From IMG/VR virus record IMGVR_UViG_3300006916_000211, positions 1-30,920 of that record: DNA of 30,920 nt; one strand, given 5' to 3'. Both the position numbers and the translations under genes were made by a program. How positions within the stretch are numbered: the stretch's first letter is position 1; the number at the start of each line of letters is the position of its first letter. The notes beneath the pieces were generated by a model. That model saw only the letters and a list, made by a program, of their open reading frames with translations. It had not been told where the DNA came from and made no database searches. The DNA comes from a virus. Below, piece by piece: positions 14,801 to 23,347 of this stretch.

Positions 14801-17800
14801 AAATTGATCATTTGCAAATTTACCAACAGGTGTATCTTTAATTTCTTCAAACCAGTCATTTGCATAACTTTTTTCTTTACTTTGTATTTCAATTGTTTGA
14901 TCAATTCTTTCCTGAGCTTGAGATAAATTTTGAAGCTTTTCAGTATCAAATTTATTTACCATAGTAAATTCAGTAATGTCGTTAGACATATCCTCTATAG
15001 CAATATAGTGAGCAAGTAATTGAATATCTCTAGTATTATACTTTCCTTTTTCTTTAGTTAAAGCAGCATCTTTGAGCTCTTTAGATGTAAAGTTCTTGTC
15101 GATAGTTTTATTTACAGTATTAAAAGTAAAAATACCAGAAGGAAATAAATCTTGATATTTATCTGTCATTCTTGCTCTTGCTTCTTTAGTAGCTTGACCT
15201 TGACTTAAAATAACTGGTTTCTTAGCATCAGTAGTTAAGTTTGCAAAAACACCTGACAACTCTGCTTTCATTTTATTATACTCAATAACAAGTGGATGTG
15301 AAGATAAGAAAACAGCATCGTTTACTTTAGCTCCAGCCATTATCATAAATAATAATTGAGGAGTATTTTGTAAGTTACCTTGTACATTATAAATCCATGC
15401 TTTTTTAGCAACATCCACATATCCATTTATTAATTGACCTATAATATTTGAAATTGTAATACCATCTTTATTATTCAAATTAGATAAACTTACGTAACCA
15501 TCTAATTTTTGAGAATCAATTTTTAAAGAATAATCTTTATATGCTTTTATAATAATAGAAGCTTTAGTTAATTGAGCATTTTCTAATGGAGATAAATTTT
15601 GTTTAGCACCTAACTCTTTGGCTTTTTCTAAAGCTTTAGTAAATTCTATTTGTTCTGCTTGAGATACACCATTTAACTTAGCACCCATTTGAGTAAAAAT
15701 AGCATAGAATGTAGATGTTACAGCAGCTATACCTAATGAACGTAAACCAACAGAATTTTCTTGATGTTTTTGCAAATTATATCTATAATCATATATAGTT
15801 GTACCTGCAATACCATCACCAACTTTACCTTTACCTCTATTGTATTTATTATAAAAAGAAGTTTCGTTTAATTTTTTTTCTAATTCATTAGCAATATCAT
15901 CAAATAAATCTGTAGAGTTAGGTACAAGTAACTGATCTGCAGTATTTGCAAAGCTAACTCTTTCAGCAAATAATAACATTAATTCGTTTTGCAAACCTTT
16001 AATAGATTTTTGATTTAGCTTTCGTAAAGCTGCATTTTTTTGCTTGGTTAATTTATTTCTCTTATCCTCTAAAGATTTTATTTTTTTATTTTCTTCAGCA
16101 AATAATTTAGTTCTATCTGTCTCACCAATTGTCTCTAAAGCAATTTCATCAATACGATCATTTATTTCTTTATTAATAGAGTTTCTTTCTTCAGATAGTT
16201 CATTTATTTTATTAGTAGATTTAATATGATATTCTTTTTGCTGAACGCGAGTATATTTTTTATACTTACCTATATTATTGTATACTTTAGATGCTTCATC
16301 TATTTCAGCATCTATTTGACTATTTAATTCATTTCTTTGTTCTACTAAATCTAAAAGTTCATTACTTACAAAATCTTCAATTTCTTGAAAGTTTTCAAAG
16401 ATTGTTGTTTTGTTAGCATATAACTGATTGATATTAGTATTTAAAGTTTTTAATTCTTCATTAATTTTTTCTAACTGATTATTTAATTTTTCATCAGAAT
16501 CAGTTATTGATTTATCATAAGTAATTATTTCTACTCCTTCACCACGATAATAAGCAATGTTTGGGAACATCATAAAAAGCTTATCGATATCATAATCAGA
16601 ACCAGCTTTGGCTACAATTTCAGAAGGTAGAATAATTTTATTACCCTCTATCGGAGGCAAAAATTCTTTAACCACCATAGACTCAATAGAGTTTTCTGCT
16701 TGAGTTGGAATACGTGGACCTACTAATCTTAATTTATCTTTGTGTTCTTCAAAAAACTTTTCATCCTTTAAAGCTTCATTTAATCTAGCAAGTGATGCAT
16801 TAAAATCAAATTCTTTTTTTGTTTTACCAGTTTTTTCATCAACTACCTTATTATATTGAGCTATCTGACTTCCTTTATAATCAAGGTATAGTAAATTCAT
16901 AAAGTCGCCCTGTAGCGCGATTTTTACTTGAGCTTCAGCAACTCTAAAAAATCCTTTTTTATTTTTAGCAGGTTTTCCATTTTCATCAAGAACATGATAA
17001 AAAGAAAGACCGTTTGTACCATATTTAAATACATCTTCTTTACTTGCTAACTCAGGTTTAAATTTAGATTCTGCCATTGTACCTGGCATTTGAACTAATC
17101 CTTCACCAGCAAACTTAAGGTTTCTTAATTCATTATCTACTAAAGTCATCAAGACCTCTTCAATTTTAGATGAATTTAAAGAAAAAGATAAATCAGAAAT
17201 TAATTCACCAGAACCATCTGGTTTTAAAATACTTGCTACTTCTTCAGGTAATAAATTTTTATTAGTTAATTCTTGTTTAATATATTTTGCTAATTCTACA
17301 GTAGAACCAATATATTCTTTAGAACCATCTTTATTTACTTTTTCTTTTAATCCAATATTTTCCAGTAAATTATTTCTAGAAAAAGTTCTAATCTCATCTA
17401 AGACTGCATTATATCTTTTAATCCAAGAATAACTTTTAGATTTTTCTCTTTTTTCTGATTCGGATAATTTTTTCCAAGCTGTTTTAGTTCCTGAATAATC
17501 TGCAGGCTTACCATCACTATACAAACCAAGTGTAGAAATTTTACGCATCTGACTTGGTAAAGATATATATCCTTTAAATCCTTCAGACAAGTATACTTGA
17601 CTTTTTAAATGTTTTACATGAATTAAATTTTCAGTAATAGGATTGTTAGTTATTACCCTACCGTTTTTAACATCATAAATATTATCTAAAACAGGTTCTG
17701 TATTTAAATTTTGATTAGTAATAGTACTTATAGTACCTAGTTTAGAAGCGGAGCTCATAGCAATATAATCCCAATTCTCCTCCATCATTCTATTATGTAA

Positions 17801-20800
17801 ATCTTCTAATGGTGTATTTGCAATAGCTGTACTAGGAATTAAAGGAATGACAGAGTATTTGTGAAACGCATAAGGAGTTAATCCAATTTCTTTAAGTGCG
17901 TTATTAAATAAAGGACCGTAATACTGAAACTTTTTAATTGGAAAAGTATTTTTTATTTTACGTTGATCTATATTTTCTCCTTTCAACAAAGCCTGGTAAA
18001 CAGCTTCTTGGCCAGTAGACCATTCACCAATCGAATCAAGTAAAAATCTATATGTATCAAATTTTATCCAAGCAGCACCATCTGCTTCTTCTTGTTTATT
18101 ATAAGCCTTAATATCAAAGCCAAAAAGTTCTTTGTATGTATCAGCATACACAGACTCAGAAATTGCTTCAGCGATAATTCCTGTACGTAAATAACCTTGA
18201 TAAACTCTAGGTTGAAAAGTTTCAGGTAAATTTTTATTTTGTTTTTCTTCTACACTTAAAGATTCGTAATGTTTTTTAGCAAATGCATCTTTATTATATT
18301 TTTCAGAATTAAGATGATTAAACCAGGAATCTTCATTTAAGAAAATATCTCCAGCTGATATTTTACCAGCAATACGTTTATGATAATCTTCACCTTTTAT
18401 ATTGTAAGAAGAAGGATCACCTAAAAATAAAGATTGATATTCTAAATTGTTGTAAAAATTATTTAAAATAAATAAATGAAATAATCTATCCTTAGTAACT
18501 TTTATATCTTCGTCTACTGATAACTGATACTCAGAAACTAAATTATCAGATAAGATAGCTTTTTCTCCAAACTCCTTTAATAAATCCTCAGTTCTAAATT
18601 TAAAATAATCTAATAACTCAGTTTCTAAAACTTTCTTTTCTTCAATAGTTAATATATTATCTAGTTGAAAAGGTTTTAAAATTAATTCACCTTCTGCATT
18701 TTTTAATTTTTCTAATTTGCTTTTAGTTTCGTCAGTTAATATATTTTCAAATTTAATAAATGTAGATCCTCTGGATAAGAACTTTTGATCAAATGCAACA
18801 GATTCTAATTCTCCTGTTTCTATTTTATCTTTTAATTGTTTAATTCTATTAATACGAACCAATTCAGATTCTATATGCGATTTAAATAATTCGTATATAA
18901 TTAAACCTTGAGGCCCTTTTAGATCTTTATAATTCTCACTTAGTAATGTAAATACTTCCTCATTACTAAAAGCAGTTTTTTGCAATCTACCTTTTTTAAT
19001 TGTAGGCATTTGTACAATTACAGATGTTGACTTTGCCTCACTACGCATTATCTCTTGGTAGTTCTCTATAGTCGTATAAAGGTCTGTTGTAAACTTTGAA
19101 AACTCGTCTGTAGAAATACTTTTAACACCTTTATCTAAAGCACCTTCTTTAATTACAGATCCTACTAAATTTTCAGTATTAATAGACATGTTAAAATTTC
19201 TTTCACCGTAACTTGGATTATTTTCATCTAAGTCTAGATTAAACATTTTAACAAATGTATTATTAGCTGCAACTTCAGGATTTATTTCAATATCAAATTG
19301 CTGCATACCAGGAATAGTAATCAAACTAAAATAGTCTTCTGCAGAATTAATTAAAGATATCTCTACACTTAAAGAGCTATGTTTAGGTTTAGTAGATTGG
19401 TTTTCTCCTTCTGGAGTTTTTTGCATAAAAGTAGAATAGTCATCACTTCTAACTCCTGCAAGATTAGCTAATTGATTTAAATAACCAGATAAATTATTTT
19501 GTTTTTGATTCTGATTATTTTTTACATAAGTAAATGCTTTAAATAAATCTGATAATGTTTCAGGAAATTTAAATTGATCGTATGCTGTAACTCTGTTATT
19601 TATAGACTTCCAAAAAGAATCTATAAATTCAGCATCAATAAAATTAGATCCTTTTCTAATTTCTTCATTTACTTCGACAGTGTTTGGTAATATAATACCA
19701 AATATCTCTAGTAGTTTTACAGGTTCAGCTTTATACCTAACCATTGATTTTGTATTTGGTTGAGGTGTTTCAAAAACTCTTCCTGCATAATCTACATAAA
19801 CAGTTTCAGAAAAATCTTCAATAATAGCATCAAAATAAATCTCATCTTTAGACAAATACCCAGACAACTCTTCCGATGGATTATCTAAGTTATATTGATA
19901 CTCAAAAGACCAATCTCTTTTAATAATAGAAGTTTTAAATTGAACAGATGTTAGTTTAGATGTAATTGATTTTACTTGAGGGACTTCACCCATTTCTAAT
20001 TCAATTTCATCAAGTTTTTCTATTTCTCTTTCTAATTCAAAAGTTCTTAACCTTCTTGTAGCTTTAGCAAATGATTTCCAAAAGTTTCTCCACTGTTCAA
20101 TTTCTGCTTTAGTAATACCTTCTTTTTCAGGATTACCTAAACGAGTAAGTAAAACTTTAATAGATTGATTTTTATCTTCAATTGCTTTTAAGGAATCATA
20201 CATCTCTTTCATTGTAACATCCTTATAAGTAGCATTAGCTATTTGGAAAATAATAGAATTTAAATTAGTCAAAGAAGGAACTTCAAAAGAATTGGTAATT
20301 AGTTTACCATCGCTTCTATATTTTGGTAAAGTAGTTATAAGTTCTTTAGTTCTAGCATCAACTAGCTCCGACATTGGTTGTTCTGCACCTGTTCTATCAA
20401 ATAATAAATTTAAATTTTCAGATGTTTGATTTTGTAGATCTTCTTGGAATCCAGCTTCTTCTAACTGTATTGTAGAATAATTATTTAAAAATACTCCTAA
20501 TACAGTTTCTGAATCGTTTAAAAATTCTTTTACTGGCTGACTAACATCACCAAAATTTTTAATTATTTTTTCCAGAGACTCAATTAATTTTTCATTAACA
20601 GAAGAAGGATTTTCTTTTAAAGACTCTAATTTATTTTCAAACTTTGAAAGTATATAGTCAAAAGCTTTTTCTAAAAGTTCTGGATTATTTTCTAAAACAA
20701 ATAAACCATTAGAGTGAGGTGTTTCTCCTTTCTTTAATTCATTTAATTGATCAACGTATTCTTTACTTAATTTTTTATAATCTTTGTCGTTGTAAGGTAT

Positions 20801-23347
20801 CCTAGCCATTTCATTTAAAAGCTCGGCCATCTTTGTAGCTGTTGCTACATTTGATGTTGGATTAACAACTCTATCAATAAAACTATATAATAAAGAATTC
20901 ATTGACTCTACAGCCAAAGAGATTTCATTGTAACTTAATTCATTTTCTATTTCAAAACTAGAAAAATATTCTATGTTTGGTTTTACATTTTCAAATTTTG
21001 AAAAATCTACATTACCTTCATAAATATTATTAAAAATTGCATTTATTTTAGGAGATAAAGAATTTAATAATACAACCTCAGAATATGTATGATTACCAAA
21101 TAAACTTCTAAGCCTTTCTAAAAGCATTTCAAAGAACTGAGCAATTTTAGATTTTGGTTTGTTGTTATACTTAGATCTATTTCTAGCATAAGCTCTAAAT
21201 TCTTCAGCCAACCACTCCTCTAAAGTTAATTGGTCTTGGTTGTTATTTACATCAATAGAGTCAAACGAAAAGTTTTTCTTTACACCATTAACAATAACCT
21301 CTGCCGACTTACCTTTATTTTCATCAAGTATTTCCTGATATAATAGCTTACGCTCTTGTGTAGAAAGTATACCTCTAACATGAGCATGAAAAACTTCATG
21401 GTAAATTGCTGTTCTATCAGAGCCTTTCCATAGACCAATAGTATTACCAACAAATGATGCTACAAAAGACTTACCTTTTTCATGTATATCGCTGTAAGCT
21501 GCTACCTTAAGAATTGATCCCCAACCAGATTCTTCTAACCACTCATCAGCTCTTACTTCTTCTTCAGTAGTTGCTTGTGGAACATTTTTACCATTTCTTT
21601 TATTAGCTTCTTCAATAGTCATGTAATACTCTTCAAACTCAGTAGTATCTTCTTGAGTTCTATTTTCAGGAGTATAAAATGCTAAATAAGGAGAGTATGC
21701 TCTTATTTCATTTTTAGAATTTGGAATTATTGTTGTTTCTGTAGTTTCTTTTATTCTTTCAATTAATGGAACTTCTTTAGTTATAACAACATCATTATTT
21801 ATACTTGATACAACTTCAACAACAGCACTATTTATATCTGAAACACCTAAATAAACTTTAGTCCCAACACTTGGTTTTTTAGCTATAAATTTATTTCCAT
21901 CTTTATCTACAACAATCTGTTGATTATACGTAACTTTATCAATAGAGTCAACGGTAACATTTCCAACAGGCACGGAAGCTCTATATATAAATGGATAATA
22001 AGTAGAAATAAATTTTTGAAATCCAGCTTTAATATCTTCTGGATTATCTATTTCATATTTTTTACTTCCAAATTGAACTTCACTAACTTTACCTTTAGAA
22101 TAAGAAACTTTAAATATTGGATTAAAAGATGCATTAGCATTAAGATCAATGTACTGCTGAATTAATTTATTTCTTTTATCTTTAGTTAATTCTTGACCTT
22201 GTTGATCTTTTAAATTATTATTTGTTAATAGCTCTAATAAAAAATCTATTTGTTCTTTTGGCAAACTTTCTAGCGGTGCTGAGTACAATGGATAAGATTC
22301 ATTACTAAAAGGAACTCTTACCATTGGAACAATACTACTACCTTTAGGTTGTAATTCAATAGATAATTTATTTTGATTACTTAAAGTAGAAACTTTTGTA
22401 CGAACTGAATTATTTCTTTCAATAAAACCATAACTACTAGCAGCTAGATCTATTTCAAAAAGAACTTCCGAACCTTTTTTAACTTCGTTAATGGCAGCAT
22501 TTAAAGAATTAAAATATTCATTTTGCTCAGTAAGTATTTTTTTAGAAGCCTCTTTACTAGTTAAATTATTTATAGCCTGCTCATAAGCAATTAATGTTTT
22601 TAAAGTTTCTTTTTGCGCATTCTTATTTGTTACAAGATCTAATATTGCTAACTTACCTTTACTAGAGTTTGTAACATTACCAGCATCATCAAAATAAACA
22701 TCATTACCTTTGTTATCTACAATCTTTAAAGAAGCATCTCCTTCTTCTAAAATAAGTTTTAATTTAAAATTATTTTGATTTGATGTAGCCATGATAGCTC
22801 TACTAACTGCATTAGCTAATTCAAACTCAGGATTTGTTGCTTTTTCTGAATATGAATTTGTCTCTTTATTAAAAATAATTTCGTTAGGGTGAGATGTGTT
22901 AAATACAAGTTTTCTTGCACTATAACTATCGTATTTACGATCAGGTTTATTAATAACAAAATCAACATCAACTTCAATTATATTTTTAAAGTCATCAATT
23001 ATATTTTGAAAATTATTTAAATTATTTTCTTGAGATGCTTTATAAATATTTTTAGCATTTTCATTTATTGTTGATTCTAGCTCAGTATTATCTATTCCAA
23101 TATTATCTGCTAAATATGATTTAAGTATTTGAGGTACTACAGTTAAATGTTGTAAAATAATCTCATCATTACTTATACCCTCAGCACTAACAGGTTCTGT
23201 TAAAGCATCAAAATCTTTTAAAGTTTCTTTATATAAAAAATTTATTATTTCTTCGTAAGTAGAATTATTAGTAACAACACTAGGAAGTTTAGATTTAAAA
23301 TAAGTTCCTAAAAGTTTTATTGATTTATCTGTAATACAATTTCTCAT
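11834..23347 (-). CDS. Giant virion single-chain RNA polymerase with zincin and SLOG-like domains (3837 aa)
   Basis: Two double-psi beta-barrel signatures mark a one-polypeptide RNAP related to cellular beta/beta' and to crAss-like phage virion RNAPs. Beta'-like: RIPTQAENSIE (from R2212) to SDYDIDKLFMMFP, with D2251, D2253 and D2255 as the Mg2+-binding triad; the 39-residue spacing from R-x-PT mirrors beta' (R-A-PT to NADFDGD). Beta-like: YIAMSSASKLGTIS with K1869, followed by a LPSQMRKI segment. A coiled coil lies at about 2285-2440, then GLQNELMLLF and VGLRSLGIAAVTSTF. N-terminal: an HExxH zincin (H650, E651, H654; possible ligand E715/E716). Near 3370-3460: VWIFGSG and FFIGDASGVDQLALDYLKEKG, a SLOG-like nucleotide-binding domain. 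It is much longer than the roughly 2,200-residue RNAP of phage phi14:2. Expected role: packaged, injected, transcribes early genes. RNAP identity is strong; the other activities are inferred from motifs. Confidence 0.85.
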   Translation of the reverse strand: MRNCITDKSIKLLGTYFKSKLPSVVTNNSTYEEIINFLYKETLKDFDALTEPVSAEGISNDEIILQHLTVVPQILKSYLADNIGIDNTELESTINENAKNIYKASQENNLNNFQNIIDDFKNIIEVDVDFVINKPDRKYDSYSARKLVFNTSHPNEIIFNKETNSYSEKATNPEFELANAVSRAIMATSNQNNFKLKLILEEGDASLKIVDNKGNDVYFDDAGNVTNSSKGKLAILDLVTNKNAQKETLKTLIAYEQAINNLTSKEASKKILTEQNEYFNSLNAAINEVKKGSEVLFEIDLAASSYGFIERNNSVRTKVSTLSNQNKLSIELQPKGSSIVPMVRVPFSNESYPLYSAPLESLPKEQIDFLLELLTNNNLKDQQGQELTKDKRNKLIQQYIDLNANASFNPIFKVSYSKGKVSEVQFGSKKYEIDNPEDIKAGFQKFISTYYPFIYRASVPVGNVTVDSIDKVTYNQQIVVDKDGNKFIAKKPSVGTKVYLGVSDINSAVVEVVSSINNDVVITKEVPLIERIKETTETTIIPNSKNEIRAYSPYLAFYTPENRTQEDTTEFEEYYMTIEEANKRNGKNVPQATTEEEVRADEWLEESGWGSILKVAAYSDIHEKGKSFVASFVGNTIGLWKGSDRTAIYHEVFHAHVRGILSTQERKLLYQEILDENKGKSAEVIVNGVKKNFSFDSIDVNNNQDQLTLEEWLAEEFRAYARNRSKYNNKPKSKIAQFFEMLLERLRSLFGNHTYSEVVLLNSLSPKINAIFNNIYEGNVDFSKFENVKPNIEYFSSFEIENELSYNEISLAVESMNSLLYSFIDRVVNPTSNVATATKMAELLNEMARIPYNDKDYKKLSKEYVDQLNELKKGETPHSNGLFVLENNPELLEKAFDYILSKFENKLESLKENPSSVNEKLIESLEKIIKNFGDVSQPVKEFLNDSETVLGVFLNNYSTIQLEEAGFQEDLQNQTSENLNLLFDRTGAEQPMSELVDARTKELITTLPKYRSDGKLITNSFEVPSLTNLNSIIFQIANATYKDVTMKEMYDSLKAIEDKNQSIKVLLTRLGNPEKEGITKAEIEQWRNFWKSFAKATRRLRTFELEREIEKLDEIELEMGEVPQVKSITSKLTSVQFKTSIIKRDWSFEYQYNLDNPSEELSGYLSKDEIYFDAIIEDFSETVYVDYAGRVFETPQPNTKSMVRYKAEPVKLLEIFGIILPNTVEVNEEIRKGSNFIDAEFIDSFWKSINNRVTAYDQFKFPETLSDLFKAFTYVKNNQNQKQNNLSGYLNQLANLAGVRSDDYSTFMQKTPEGENQSTKPKHSSLSVEISLINSAEDYFSLITIPGMQQFDIEINPEVAANNTFVKMFNLDLDENNPSYGERNFNMSINTENLVGSVIKEGALDKGVKSISTDEFSKFTTDLYTTIENYQEIMRSEAKSTSVIVQMPTIKKGRLQKTAFSNEEVFTLLSENYKDLKGPQGLIIYELFKSHIESELVRINRIKQLKDKIETGELESVAFDQKFLSRGSTFIKFENILTDETKSKLEKLKNAEGELILKPFQLDNILTIEEKKVLETELLDYFKFRTEDLLKEFGEKAILSDNLVSEYQLSVDEDIKVTKDRLFHLFILNNFYNNLEYQSLFLGDPSSYNIKGEDYHKRIAGKISAGDIFLNEDSWFNHLNSEKYNKDAFAKKHYESLSVEEKQNKNLPETFQPRVYQGYLRTGIIAEAISESVYADTYKELFGFDIKAYNKQEEADGAAWIKFDTYRFLLDSIGEWSTGQEAVYQALLKGENIDQRKIKNTFPIKKFQYYGPLFNNALKEIGLTPYAFHKYSVIPLIPSTAIANTPLEDLHNRMMEENWDYIAMSSASKLGTISTITNQNLNTEPVLDNIYDVKNGRVITNNPITENLIHVKHLKSQVYLSEGFKGYISLPSQMRKISTLGLYSDGKPADYSGTKTAWKKLSESEKREKSKSYSWIKRYNAVLDEIRTFSRNNLLENIGLKEKVNKDGSKEYIGSTVELAKYIKQELTNKNLLPEEVASILKPDGSGELISDLSFSLNSSKIEEVLMTLVDNELRNLKFAGEGLVQMPGTMAESKFKPELASKEDVFKYGTNGLSFYHVLDENGKPAKNKKGFFRVAEAQVKIALQGDFMNLLYLDYKGSQIAQYNKVVDEKTGKTKKEFDFNASLARLNEALKDEKFFEEHKDKLRLVGPRIPTQAENSIESMVVKEFLPPIEGNKIILPSEIVAKAGSDYDIDKLFMMFPNIAYYRGEGVEIITYDKSITDSDEKLNNQLEKINEELKTLNTNINQLYANKTTIFENFQEIEDFVSNELLDLVEQRNELNSQIDAEIDEASKVYNNIGKYKKYTRVQQKEYHIKSTNKINELSEERNSINKEINDRIDEIALETIGETDRTKLFAEENKKIKSLEDKRNKLTKQKNAALRKLNQKSIKGLQNELMLLFAERVSFANTADQLLVPNSTDLFDDIANELEKKLNETSFYNKYNRGKGKVGDGIAGTTIYDYRYNLQKHQENSVGLRSLGIAAVTSTFYAIFTQMGAKLNGVSQAEQIEFTKALEKAKELGAKQNLSPLENAQLTKASIIIKAYKDYSLKIDSQKLDGYVSLSNLNNKDGITISNIIGQLINGYVDVAKKAWIYNVQGNLQNTPQLLFMIMAGAKVNDAVFLSSHPLVIEYNKMKAELSGVFANLTTDAKKPVILSQGQATKEARARMTDKYQDLFPSGIFTFNTVNKTIDKNFTSKELKDAALTKEKGKYNTRDIQLLAHYIAIEDMSNDITEFTMVNKFDTEKLQNLSQAQERIDQTIEIQSKEKSYANDWFEEIKDTPVGKFANDQFILDLLSKYFGVRNNSVVIKKSISSFRPKGVDKAYHYNNFKNDFIWFLFQNSIYRNNSYKDFRISENLEQEQAISIDGFNVSVNSNLIEKAIDDELYNLGLTGILDVFPTNGHYIRYEIERQRIEADVEEMSDEEFKDKFYYFNNIGDRSFTKKGTIKKMALFYSGNNVAMFNYTLGFATIFKNIQVKHRESLLHNQLFQDLRYDLFEKNANLFLDKLTDDDGSIIRAYKENLIELINSPIPEVSDFFSQFTNYALMQSGLTKGKYNLTRIIDESVFSTSIDSAYDVNKITELLDKYSKLLNQGQKLSELDVPYLNVFAELFDRVSKDENAYRTRGKGVNYISDTVENVEDGVINTALSYQNVGVYSSFKNIPAGFVKLNVDDIFNDDGSINTEYLESIQDEKIAILSNSKFIAPENGSQQELDIALNNYLNIDNSGKYAKALIVSKGQTSNNISISDSEILKKYSVKDEAMANSSTVAIGRATEGAAPKYQSSSKAYVNSINKKYPTKLAGNRIKFKSSDKVWIFGSGIFENAYKGVMKKEQWEANVEKTFNDYHKKYIDQALKAGVTTFFIGDASGVDQLALDYLKEKGFYPMARYTDLGKYYEVVNDTYKEQAVDLHKFNEPSVSVSKVLGKSFYSEDLNNKLNKLNQNELNDGIGYAMAKANFMSFINFTNDQAPGFRNKFQEVLIASSNSPIVEGSGLQSVYLERFLMEIRAQVISKRQADSQQRVNRERSRDAQPVKKGDVLFVEFVINDEVVKSQTEVLNISRNKTNPEHVSIRLKNTTNGKIYNYVVNPSLSVNNVIFTVDNNNLLKRTNNITINGFISPFRNLNEIETGIPSLVIEQNFADGSTYKDGNTWKARTMMPQFKGKSTMEMVVDGSRTRSTRSKTEIARYMKAANVDKVSDLVGQEVLMFDSTGKFPGKAVVKITNVAKFTQEYQDATWQKEGWTKDVTDRLVGQYPYAIEYTFVRMANYTVEDIKNAQNKNC
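12990..13245 (-). other. SLOG-like nucleotide-binding domain in the RNAP giant
   Basis: Residues about 3370-3455. A first strand with glycine loop (KVWIFGSGIF), a helical part, then TFFIGDASGVDQLALDYLKE with the G-(D/G)-A-x-G-x-D-x-LA pattern characteristic of YspA/DprA-related SLOG domains, which bind nucleotides or nucleotide-derived ligands. Confidence 0.6.
16030..16495 (-). other. Coiled-coil insertion directly after the RNAP catalytic motif
   Basis: Residues about 2285-2440 of the RNAP protein are a run of heptad-like charged helices (QLEKINEELKTLNTNINQLY, then QRNELNSQIDAEIDEASKVY and SKVYNNIGKYKKYTRV). It starts about 30 residues after D2255. Confidence 0.7.
16585..16716 (-). other. 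RNAP beta'-like double-psi barrel and Mg2+-binding loop
   Basis: These bases encode RNAP residues from R2212 (RIPT) to D2255 (DYDID). Cellular beta' enzymes have NADFDGD at this place; here the last variable residue is Ile instead of Gly. Confidence 0.85.
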
